64,000 bases of DNA, from the NCBI GenBank assembly GCA_023105745.1, contig JALGQZ010000013.1, forward strand, positions 26,646,105 to 26,710,104, read 5' to 3'. Position 1 is the first letter of the stretch, and each line of letters opens with the position of its first letter. This document shows, piece by piece, positions 23,615 through 33,392 of the stretch. A program made the translations under genes and the position numbers. Below the pieces are notes generated by a model. The model saw only the letters and a program-made list of their open reading frames with translations. It ran no database searches and had not been told where the DNA came from. This DNA is from Austropuccinia psidii. Its lineage: Eukaryota; Basidiomycota; Pucciniomycetes; Pucciniales; Sphaerophragmiaceae.

Positions 23615-25233
23615 TGTCACAGGGGCTCTTATGGAAGCAAGAGTGGCCTGGCACTCAGGAATCAAGAACTCACTTGGAGGGCTCCAAAGATGATAAGAAA
23701 TATTATGGAATATATTTCTTAAGCAGGAATAAAAGAAAGGACAAGTATGCCAAAGAACAAAGAATAATAAGAAGGAAGCCAAAGGCCAAAGATAAAAGAA
23801 AGCCAAGGCCAAGAAGCCAACCAAGTGAATCCTCAATTCACTGTTTCAACCTGCCAGAAAGAACAATGGAATTAGTAAAAGGATATGACCACCAATATCC
23901 ACTGACAGGCAAGGAAAGAAAAGAGAAAAGGGTGCTAATGACTGACTTAAGATTATCAGTATTAACTTTAATAATGTAAAAAAAAATAAGGATAAAAATA
24001 AATCCAATATATTAATTAACTGGGGAAAAAGTCCCCAGGTGATGAAAAGTGGCCGGTATATGTGAAAAGCTGAGAGATTGATCCTGGAAGGTGTATCAAT
24101 GACTGTATTGTCCAAATCGGGAAATACAGCTCTGGCCATCTTGAAATTTGAACTGTGTGATGGAATTCACACAGTGGAATAAGAAATGGCCCAATTGGGC
24201 CAAGGCCATACAGGTTGATTGAATAAGGCCTGTACAGATGAATTGGGTTGTCCAAGGAGTATTGAATACTTGATGTCTTGACAACTGATTTAAATGATGT
24301 AATACCTCTTGGGACTTGACCTTAGAAATGATCCTGAATGAATTGTACCAACCCAACTCCTGCAGATACAGGTGGTTGGGATCCTTGAATGATCTTCTGA
24401 ATTGCCGCCATGGATTGCCAGACTGATGAGCTGAAAAGTCCTCCTTCGAAATGGGTGTTGGAATTATGGACCTTGAAATGGAAAGGTGGAATTGGGTCCT
24501 GAAAACTTCACCATTGGATTGCTGAGTAAAAATGGTGCATAATGGTATATAATACCATATATGCACCACACCTGCAATCTTGAGTACGGAGTGCATGAAG
24601 GAAAGGAAAGAATTCCCCTTAAGTTGAGGGGAAGGCTTGCTGAGCTGATCTGGTGGTTTCCAGAGGCCATTGTGGTCCATGGCCAAAATTGGGTCCTACG
24701 GGATTTATGGCCAAAAGGGTGTCCAAGAGGGATTTGGTCATTTTTGGGTCCAAGGAAGTCATGGCCAAAATTGGCTCAGGTGGGCCCAACCTGGCTGGCC
24801 TCTTTGGCCCCTTTTGGCCTCATTGGATTAGGCCAAAAGGGGCCTAATTGGCCTACGGCCTGCGGCCCACTAAATGGCCCAAAAAGGCCATTTAGGCCAA
24901 AACCCCCATAATGAAAGGGGTTGGCCAGGGACCAATGATGATGGCTAGGGGGTCCAGAACCCCCTGGAAGATAAAAGGACCCCCCAGGCCCAAAATAAAA
25001 GATGAAGGCCTGGGGGTTGGTGAGGTGGAAATTGGCCAAGAAGGCCAATGATGGCAGGATATGGCCTGAGGCCATAAATGATGGTTGAGAGGGGCTATGG
25101 CGTAAAAACCATAAAACACCCAAGGGGGCCAATTGGCCATAAAGGACATGACGTGACCAATTGGCCCCATCTTGGCTCCAGGTTGGATTGCCACAGCCAT
25201 CAAGGAGGAGGGCCAAAACTTGTGGTTGTGACA
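23615..25233 (-). repeat. 3' LTR (left copy) of the chromovirus
   Basis: 1,619 bases; plus-strand ends TGTCACAGGG and TTGTGACA form a 7-base inverted terminal match (TGTCACA/TGTGACA). Its 24,700-25,200 portion is unusually rich in GGCC (TTGGCC, GGCCAA, GGCCTA) compared with the surroundings. Frames inside the LTR (for example minus 24,686-24,096) are not backed by any domain and I treat them as non-coding. Confidence 0.95.
24008..24070 (-). promoter_or_regulatory. Putative core promoter, hairpin and self-primer block of the LTR (3' copy)
   Basis: On the minus strand, CACATATACC is followed by the hairpin CTGGGGACTTTTTCCCCAG (24038-24020) and then AGTTAATTAATATA (24021-24008). The block is repeated in the 5' LTR at 32,154-32,216 and, with changes, in the solo LTR and the relic. 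I infer that the RNA starts in or just after the hairpin. Confidence 0.5.
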
Positions 25234-25262
25234 GTACCTACCTTGAATGGTGAGCTCCTGAG
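25234..25262 (-). other. Position expected for the polypurine tract; weak
   Basis: Reading the minus strand into the 3' LTR gives CATTCAAGGTAGGTAC before TGTCACA. Only AAGGTAGG is purine-rich, so a canonical tract is not evident. Confidence 0.3.
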
Positions 25263-25630
25263 CACCCAGATAAGGTAGAAGCCTGTTGAGGCTATTAAGA
25301 CGGATTGGACGGAGGGATTCCAGAGGTATTTGATATTTGAAAAGAAAAATTTTGAACTGATAATAGTGTTGGCATATGCATTGAGGTTGACATAGTCTTC
25401 TCTTGACATTTGGCTTTGAAAATGTTGAAGGATTGAATTGACGTAGAATTTTGGCATAAAGATTATAAAGAGAAAATTGAAATGATAAAGAAAGAAAATG
25501 AAAAGAAAATGAAACAAAACAGAAAAAGAAATAAGAAGAAAAATTTTGAGGGGGAGTCCAATCTTCATCACGGATTTTGAGAATTGAATTGAGAGTGGCC
25601 AGGGTACCTGGAAAAGAGATTTGATGCCAG

Positions 25631-26013
25631 GTGCTCACAAAGTGGCCAAGGTGATGTTTTGGACAGATTGTAGACCCCTCAGGGAAGTGCACACTGGGAG
25701 AGGAACTTACTTTTAGTAGTTGCCAATCCCGCCAGTGCCATAAAAGAAAAACAAACATGTTAAGGATTGAATTGAATTGGGAAACTTGGAAAGGAAGTAA
25801 AAGGGTGAATGGTCCATTTGTCCAAGTGAAAATGGCCATAATTTTGGAATTGAATGTTGAAAAGCCAGGCCAAGATCTGTGTCCAAAATTGCAAAGTGCT
25901 CACAGAGTGGCCAAGGTGATGCTTACAACAGATAAGGGTAGAATACCCCAAAAGGTGCATACCAGGAGTGGGACTTACTTTTGGTAATTCCTCTCCCCAC
26001 CAAGCACCATAAA
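25631..26013 (-). repeat. Duplicated block downstream of pol
   Basis: 25,631-25,742 and 25,897-26,013 are diverged copies sharing GTGCTCACAAAGTGGCCAAGG, GGACTTACTTTTGGTA and the end CCATAAA, 266 bases apart. On the minus strand each has AAAAGTAAGT, a good 5' splice-site match, just after the pol stop. Whether it is used is unknown. Confidence 0.65.
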
Positions 26014-26017
26014 TGCA

Positions 26018-29000
26018 TCAAGCTTTTGAAGAATTGGGACCCGGCTTGTCAAGATATAAAGAATGAAAATCTTTGACAAGTTCAGGACAATTCTTGAGGT
26101 TTTTGGCTGGTTCCCAAGTGGATCTTTCTGGGTCTTGACTGAAACCTTTCCATTCCACCAGATACCATAATTTTCTTCTCTTGAGCTTTGAGGTCAGTAT
26201 TTGAGAGACTTCCCATTCCTCTTCTTCTTCAATGATGATTGGAGGAGGAGGCTCTTGATGCCGATTTGGGATTGTTGATGTCTTGACTGGTTCCAAAAGT
26301 GAGATATGGAAGACTGGGTGGATGGATTTCCATTGAGATGGAAGCTTGAGGTGGTAAGCATGAGAACTGACTTTCTTCAAGATTGGAAAAGGACCCAACC
26401 ATCTTTTGGATAGTTTTTCTGGTGGGTCTGGTTGATTTGATGTTCTTGGAAGAAAGCCATACCATGTCACCAGGATTGAAAACAGGTGGACTTGCTCTAC
26501 CTTTATCTGCATACCTCTTAAACCGGTTTATGGCGATTTCAAGTTCTCTCTTGACATCTTGCTGTACTAATTGGATTTTTGTTGATAACTTTCCAGCAGG
26601 AGTATCTTGAGTGATGTGAACTGAATCAAATTGTGGATCTCTTCCATAAACAGTGAAAAACGGTGATTGCTTGGTTGAAGAGTGATCAGAATTATTGTAG
26701 GCAAATTCAGCCAGAGGGAGCCAGGTGTTCCAATCATCTTCATGATAACTGACATACATCCGAAGATACTGTTCTAGTATCTGATTTACCCTCTCTGTCT
26801 GTCCATCAGTTTCTGGATGATAAGCAGTTGACAAGTCTCTTGAAATCTTGAGCTGCTGACAAAGATTGGTCCAGAAGGAAGAAACAAAGAGTGAACCTCT
26901 ATCACTGACAATGCTTGATGGAAGGCCATGCTTTGAGAAAATATTCTTGATGAATAAATGGGCCAAATCCAGTGAAGTGATTGAAGACATTGTTGGAATA
27001 AAAACCGCCATTTTTGAGAATCTGTCCACTATGACAAGGATTGAGTCAAAGGAATTGGACAGTGGCAGTTGAGTGATGAAATCCATTGAGAGACAAATCC
27101 AAGGACCATTTGGAATTGGAAGAGGCTTGAGGAATCCAAACTTCTTATGATGAATATTCTTGTTTCTTGAACACTGTTGACAGGATGAAACATAATCCTT
27201 GATGAATTGAGTCATGCCGAACCAGTGGAAATCCCACTTGACAAGTTTGAGAGTCTTCTCCTGGCCAGGGTGTCCAGCTAGAGGAGAATCGTGACGCTTT
27301 TGAAGAATGCTGAGTTGAATTGTGGAGTCATTTGGGACTACCACCCAATCTTTGAAGAGAAGAAGTTGGGAGGAGGAATCAAGAGAATAATCTTGGACAG
27401 ATTTACCTTTACCCAAATCTTCAAGGATACTTCTGTACTGAGGATCTTGCCATACTGCCTTCTGAATTGAGTTAATCAGATTTGAAAATGACTCCCCCTT
27501 GACTGCAAAGAACTTTGAGGGTTGAACTTCATCTTGCTTAATGAGTTGCTGAAAATTCATTGGATTCTTGCTGATGAAATCCTCCCCCCTCTCCGGATAA
27601 ACGTCGTCCCGACGTGATAAAGCATCTGGAAGAGTAGCCAGGTGGCCAGGGCGGTAAGTGATTGAGAAATGAAATTCAGAAAGGAATTCAGCCCAACGGG
27701 CTTGACGGCGAGTAAGGATCTTTGATGACATAAAGTACTGAAGAGAAGAATGATCGGTGAGAACTTCAAAAGGGGAAGACAGAGAAAGAAGAAAAGCCCT
27801 CCAGCGCTTGAGAGCCCAGACTATGCCAAGGAGTTCCTTGTCATGAATCTCATAGTTGAGCTCCGCTGGAATAAGCTTGCGGCTGTCGAATGCAATGGGA
27901 TGTTTTCCTGAGTCAGAGACCTGAATCAGTACAGCACCCAAGGCATAATTGGATGCATTGGTCTCTACAATGGTGGGTAGAGAAGGATTGAAGTGGGAAA
28001 GGATTGGAGCGGTGGTGAAAGCCTCTTTGAGTTGATGAAACTGACTAAGAGCTTCCTCATTGAGGGGGAAACAGGAATCTTTCTTGAGGAAGCTGGTGAG
28101 TGAGCTGATCTTCTTTGAATAATTCTTGATGAAACGGCGGTAAAAATTGGCAAAGCCAAGAAAGGATTGAAGTGCCTTGAGGTTTCTTGGAGGAGGCCAA
28201 TTGAGAATCTGCCGGACTTTTGCTTGGTCCATCTTGAGGCCTTCAGCAGAAACAACATAACCAAGGTATTCAACACTAGAAACATGAAAAAGGCATTTGG
28301 ACGCCTTAGCAAAAAGATTATTGGCCCTAAGTCTGGAAAGAACAGTGGACACATGAGTGACATGCTCTTCCTCAGACTTGGAAAAGACCATAATATCATC
28401 TAAATAAACCACAACATAAACATAAAGCAAATCTTGGAAGATATCATTGACAAGATTTTGAAAAGAAGCAGGAGCATTGGTGAGCCCAAAAGGCATAACC
28501 AAGTACTCATAACTGCCATATTTAGTTCTAAAACAGGTCAAATGTTCATCACCCTCCTTGATTCTGAGCAGGTTATATGCACCACGCAAATCAATCTTGG
28601 AGAAGATAGAAGAACCATTAAAGACATTGAGGAGCTGATTCATAGGAGGAACAGGATACTTGTTCTTCCTAGTAACAGCATTGAGTTTGCGGTAATCAAC
28701 ACACAAACAGAGGCCACCATCTTTCTTTTTGACAAAAAGAACAGGTGCTCCTGTAGAAGAGGAGCTTGGCCGGATGAAACCTTTCTCTACATTCTCTGAA
28801 ATGTAGGCCCTGAGTGTATCTGACTCTTGTTTGGATAAAGAGTAGATCACCCCAACTGGAGGTAGAGACCCCTCCAGCTCGATATGATGGTCACAGGCGC
28901 GGTGAGGAGGAAGTTTCTCTGCTTTCACCATGGAGAATACATCCAAGTACTGGTGATAGACAGAAGGAACAACCTTCATCACGGTTTCTACTTCTTCTGG

Positions 29001-29747
29001 CTCTTCCTCTTCATCCCACAACTCCTCCAGGGAGTCATGATAAGATGAAGGAGGAAGGTCCATATTCCCAAATAAGAGGTGAAGTGAAGATACAGAATTA
29101 TCTTCTCCAACATCTTGAATCTCTTTGAAGACTTCAGCTCTAGGAGATAGTAATGACTGTGGGGAATTAAGGGAAGGAATATGGACAGAAGACGGAAATG
29201 ATGGTGTTCTAGAATCACCAACCAGAGCTGCACAAGATTTGGCAGAAGAAAGGTCATTATGGACAGAATTAGAAGGATCAGAATAGTCCAAATGATCAGG
29301 ATTAAAGGTGATCAGCCCTCGCCTCCAATCAATAGAAGGATTAAAATGATTGAGAAAGTCAAAGCCCAATATGAGGTCTTCTCCCTTGGGAGTATCAATG
29401 ACTAAAAAGTCCCATTCAAAGCTTGGGAAGGAAGGGAGCTCAACCATATATTTAGTATGGTGAGTCACAAATAAGGAAGGGGACTCAGAGGAGTCCAAAA
29501 TGATAAGAGGAATCTTCTCTGGAAGTTCTGACGTAGTCAATGAGTACTTGTGAACAAACTGCTTTGCAATAAATGAGTGTGTAGCACCAGAATCAATGAG
29601 AATACTGTAAAAAACATCAGAAAGAGAAGAAAAAACAAAAAATTTAGGAGAATTTTTGACACCAGTATTCAGAATGCACAATTGTCCTCTGGAAGGAAAA
29701 CTGTGAAGACCCTTGAACACAACATGATCTTCACTCAGGCTTTTCCC
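26018..29747 (-). pseudogene. Chromovirus pol: protease-RT-RNase H-integrase-chromodomain
   Basis: The main open frame runs to 26,229; the true C-terminus continues one frame over to the TGA at 26,018. Order: retropepsin with LIDSGATHSF (Asp near 29,592); RT with MPFGLTNAPASFQ and catalytic YLDD at 28,395-28,406; RNase H; integrase zinc finger (HDSPLAGH...CQQC) and core with MDFITQLP, IVSDRGSLF and HPETDGQTERVN, keeping D, D and E; then RWLGPFPI (GPF/Y) and a chromodomain (WEVSQILTSK ... LVEWKGF) that usually steers integration to marked heterochromatin. Odd points: RNase H reads TNASNYALGA where TDAS is expected, so a catalytic Asp is Asn (27,957-27,959); and a run of five T (26,414-26,418) has one base too many, splitting integrase from its tail. 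Both could be recent mutation; the second could be sequencing error. Confidence 0.93.
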
Positions 29748-31072
29748 TGGCTGGGAAATTGGCCTGACGGTTGGGTAAGCTTGTTTTGAGGCCTTTTGAT
29801 ACAGGACTCAAGACTATGCTTTCCACCACAATAGGTACACAAGCCCTCTTTGATTCTTCTCTCTTTTTCAGAACCCTTCAACTTGAAGTCCTTATTCAAC
29901 AAGGAAGAATGGGGCTTGTCCCGCTTTTGAGAATGAAATTTCTTCTTATGCCTTGAGCTTGAAGAAACTTGATGATGAGAAGAGTGAGACTTCGAGGCTT
30001 CAGGCTTCTTCTCTTGATGATGATTCTTCTCCTTTTGCCTCTCATGATACCTAGTATCAAGTTCCAGGCTGACATCCATTAAGTCTTGAAGAGAATCAAT
30101 ATTTGAAGGATGGGAGGCTAATTAATCCAGAATTCTGGAGGCCAAACCCTTCCTGAAATGATGAATAAGAGCCCTTTCACCCCAATCCCCTATTCTTGAA
30201 GCCAAACTCCTGAAATTGGCAATATATAAAGCAACATGCCCACCTTCTTTCATCCTAAGGCCATCCAATTCTGCTTCAGCTTTTCTAACTTCATTTGGGT
30301 CTCCAAATAAAGTGAACAATTGGGATTCAAACAGTGGCCAGGAATTGAGAAGGTAACTTGAGTCTTGATTATTGAGATTGGAAAGATAAGGCTCAATCCA
30401 TTTTGCAGCCCTGCCAACTAAGAATGAAGTGGCATAAAGAACCTTCTTTCTATCTTGAGAGAAGTTTGCCGGATCATTATGAAAGATGAGTTGACAAGAT
30501 TGAATGAAGCTTCTGACTTTGAAGGGCTGAGTCCCATCAAAGCATTCTGGAGCCTTCATAGAGGGAGTCTTGAAGGCTGGTGGTCTTGATGACTCAGAGG
30601 AAGAAGCTTCTTGAAGATTGGCCATAATTTGAGTCATCTGCTGCATGATGGCCAATAAAGATGGTTCAGACTGATGAGAGATAGGCTGATCAGACTGGGC
30701 TAGAGTTGGTCCTCTGGTGCCTTCAGATGCTCCCACAGGAGCAGGAGCAGCCTCAGTGCCATTAGACTCTTCCTCTTCCACAGAATTCTCCTCCTCCTCT
30801 TCATCATCTTCACCTTGAACCTTGGGACCGGTTCTTGAAAGTCCTGGGAATCCGCCAACCACTCCTGATAATGAGATTGATCTCCTTGGCCCTCTTCCTT
30901 CCTTCCTGGATGGTGCTGCTCCTTTCAAAGTGGGTCCTCTGTCCAATCTGGCCCTCAGTTGAGAAACTGCTGGGGTACCATCAAGAGGAGCCCTTGGAGT
31001 TGGAGTCAGAACAGCTTGAGTTCTGGTCTGAGATCTGGTCTGTCTTGCAGGAGGTGAATGTTCAACTGGCAT
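29735..31072 (-). pseudogene. Chromovirus gag with CCHC knuckle and one internal stop
   Basis: Starts at the ATG complementary to 31,070-31,072 (MPVEHSPPARQTRSQ). The N-terminal 100-150 residues are basic, Pro/Ser rich, then strongly acidic (EDDEEEEENSVEEEES). The capsid-like Retrotrans_gag region follows (PECFDGTQPFKVRSFIQ, FSQDRKKVLYATSFL, LTSWP-like LLNSWPLFESQL). A TAA at 30,124-30,122 interrupts RILD-LASHP, where family members have Gln, so a CAA-to-TAA transition is likely. The same frame resumes at once and ends with a His/Lys/Ser-rich stretch and the knuckle CTYCGGKHSLESC (CX2CX3HX4C) before TGA at 29,735-29,737. Gag packages the element RNA; with this stop the pol product cannot be made unless the codon is read through. 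Confidence 0.9.
29741..29747 (-). promoter_or_regulatory. Possible -1 ribosomal frameshift site GGGAAAA
   Basis: On the minus strand gag reads CAG GGA AAA GCC TGA. Pol is in the -1 frame, open through GGG AAA AGC CTG AGT GAA. The heptamer G GGA AAA has the X XXY YYZ form of -1 slippery sites and lies directly before the gag stop. No downstream pseudoknot was tested. Confidence 0.5.
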
Positions 31073-31740
31073 GATTCAGGAATAATAAATCAAATAAATG
31101 AAAAGAAATTCAAAGTTATCTTGAAGTAAAGAATCAACAATCAAGTCTTGAGGAAATAAATGAATCAAGTGAAAATCTTCAAGTACGTCAATAAATCAAA
31201 ATCAAATGAAGTCTTGCAGTCAAAATCAAATCAATGTCTTGAAGTAAATCAATGAATCAAATCAAATCAAAATCTTGCATAAAATCAATCAATCAAAATG
31301 AATTCTTGATGTGGAAAATCAGCAAATCAATAAAAACTTCAGGTCAATCAATTATCTTGATGTCAATTTCAATTATGTCAAATCGGTCAATCAAATCAAT
31401 TCCAAGTGAATTCTTCCAAAATCAAAATTCTTGAGGAATAAATCAAAATGAATCCTGATATGAAGAACGTGTCTGAATAATCTGATGAATAATTTGAGGA
31501 TCAAAGATAAAAACGCCTGAATTACGGATAAGAGTAAGATTGATGATAATGAAGAATGAGATTGGAAAGATGCAGAAGATAAAAATTGGGTCAGCTTTCA
31601 ATTTTCAGAGTGAAGAAATGAATGAGAGAAAATTGAGAGGTGACAGAGAATCATTAATTTTCATAAGCGTTAAAGAGTCATAATTTTGATGAATGAATGA
31701 ATGAAATTGATGAAGAATGAATGAATAGAGTGAAAAGAAA
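31073..31740 (-). other. Chromovirus 5' leader
   Basis: Nearly 700 bases between the primer site and the gag start, built of short ATCAAATCAA/GAATGAATGA-like repeats, purine-biased on the plus strand. No frame beyond about 60 codons is credible. It should hold the packaging signal, which I cannot define. Confidence 0.6.
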
Positions 31741-31760
31741 TTATGAGTTAATTAATATAA
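31741..31760 (-). promoter_or_regulatory. Primer-binding site, apparently self-priming
   Basis: The first bases after the 5' LTR (minus strand) are TTATATTAATTAACTCAT, with no TGG as a tRNA-primed site would have, and none for 30 bases beyond. TATATTAATTAACT is perfectly complementary, over 14 bases, to AGTTAATTAATATA in the LTR (32,167-32,154). Tf1/sushi elements prime from their own RNA 5' end this way. Confidence 0.55.
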
Positions 31761-33387
31761 TGTCACAGGGGCTCTTATGGAAGCAAGAGTGGCCTGGCAC
31801 TCAGGAATCAAGAACTCACTTGGAGGGCTCCAAAGATGATAAGAAATATTATGGAATATATTTCTTAAGCAGGAATAAAAGAAAGGACAAGTATGCCAAA
31901 GAACAAAGAATAATAAGAAGGAAGCCAAAGGCCAAAGATAAAAGAAAGCCAAGGCCAAGAAGCCAACCAAGTGAATCCTCAATTCACTGTTTCAACCTGC
32001 CAGAAAGAACAATGGAATTAGTAAAAGAATATGACCACCAATATCCACTGACAGGCAAGGAAAGAAAAGAGAAAAGGGTGCTAATGACTGACTTAAGATT
32101 ATCAGTATTAACTTTAATAATGTAAAAGAAAATAAGGATAAAAATAAATCCAATATATTAATTAACTGGGGAAAAAGTCCCCAGGTGATGAAAAGTGGCC
32201 GGTATATGTGAAAAGCTGAGAGATTGATCCTGGAAGGTGTATCAATGACTGTATTGTCCAAATCGGGAAATACAGCTCTGGCCATCTTGAAATTTGAACT
32301 GTGTGATGGAATTCACACAGTGGAATAAGAAATGGCCCAATCGGGCCAAGGCCATACAGGTTGATTGAATAAGGCCTGTACAGATGAATTGGGTTGTCCA
32401 AGGAGTATTGAATACTTGATGTCTTGACAACTGATTTAAATGATGTAATACCTCTTGGGAATTGACCTTAGAAATGATCCTGAATGAATTGTACCAACCC
32501 AACTCCTGCAGATACAGGTGGTTGGGATCCTTGAATGATCTTCTGAATTGCCGCCATGGATTGCCAGACTGATGAGTTGAAAAGTCCTCCTTCGAAATGG
32601 ACGTTGGAATTATGGACCTTGAAATGGAAAGGTGGAATTGGGTCCTGAAAACGTCACCATTGGATTGCTGAGTAAAAATGGTGCATAATGGTATATAATA
32701 CCATATATGCACCACACCTGCAATCTTGAGTACGGAGTGCATGAAGGAAAGGAAAGAATTCCCCTTAAGTTGAGGGGAAGGCTTGCTGAGCTGATCTGGT
32801 GGTTGCCAGAGGCCATGGTGGTCCATGGCCAAAATTGGGTCCTACGGGATTTATGGCCAAAAGGGTGTCCAAGAGGGATTTGGTCATGGCCAAAATTGGC
32901 TCAGGTGGGCCCAATTGTGGTTTGGGACGTAGGTGGCTGGCCCCTTTTGGCCACATTGGATTAGGCCAAAAGGGGCCTAATTGGCCTACGGACCGCGGAC
33001 CGCGGCCCACGGTCCATACGGACCGTAGGAGCCGTAGGGGGCCTAAATGGCCCAAAAAGGCCATTTAGGCCAAAACCCCCATAATGAAAGGGGTTGGCCA
33101 GGGGGTCCAGAACCCCCTGGAAGATAAAAGGACCCCCCCAGGCCCAAAATAAAAGATGAAGGCCTGGGGGTTGGTGAGGTGGAAATTGGCCAAGAAGGCC
33201 AATGATGGCAGGATATGGCCTGAGGCCATAAATAATGGTTGAGAGGGGCTATGGCGTAAAAACCATAAAACACCCAAGGGGGCCAATTGGCTATAAAGGA
33301 CATGACGTGACCAATTGGCCCCATCTTGGCTCCAGGTTGGATTGCCGCAGCCATCAAGGAGGAGGGCCAAAACTTGTGGTTGTGACA
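31761..33387 (-). repeat. 5' LTR (right copy) of the chromovirus
   Basis: 1,627 bases, the same TGTCACAGGG/TTGTGACA ends as the left copy. Outside one tract the two differ by about 14 substitutions. Between about 32,880 and 33,115 they differ strongly: this copy lacks about 25 bases of the left copy and carries a GC-rich palindromic insert (GGACCGCGGACCGCGG and GGTCCATACGGACC, 32,990-33,030). Confidence 0.95.
32154..32216 (-). promoter_or_regulatory. Putative core promoter, hairpin and self-primer block (5' LTR)
   Basis: Same order as at 24,008-24,070; this is the copy that would drive the genomic RNA. Hairpin at 32,184-32,166, self-primer AGTTAATTAATATA at 32,167-32,154. Confidence 0.5.
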
Positions 33388-33392
33388 TTGGG
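33388..33392. repeat. TSD (TTGGG) of the chromovirus, right copy
   Basis: Matches 23610-23614 exactly. Confidence 0.93.

Larger units (their letters stand above)
23615..33387 (-). mobile_element. Complete Ty3/gypsy chromovirus (Tf1/sushi-like), minus strand
   Basis: A 9,773-base element with two 1.62-kb LTRs, a 5-bp TSD, gag, then pol in the order protease, RT, RNase H, integrase, chromodomain. Integrase after RNase H makes it Ty3/gypsy; the GPF motif and C-terminal chromodomain make it a chromovirus. The LTRs differ at only about 1% of positions outside one variable tract, so it is young. There are three kinds of damage: a nonsense codon in gag, two Asp-to-Asn changes in RNase H, and a one-base frameshift before the integrase tail. 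Confidence 0.95.

Noticed and set aside
24096..24686. Long minus-strand frame in the LTR (also at 32,242-32,832)
   Set aside because: It lies in both LTRs, matches no domain, and the similarity of its two copies is explained by LTR identity alone.
24892..25839. 315-codon minus-strand frame crossing the LTR/internal border
   Set aside because: No recognisable domain; the frame crosses the LTR border and repeated non-coding blocks.
31073..31760. Tandem ATCAAATCAA repeats as a satellite
   Set aside because: The unit is too irregular and the segment is simply the chromovirus leader.
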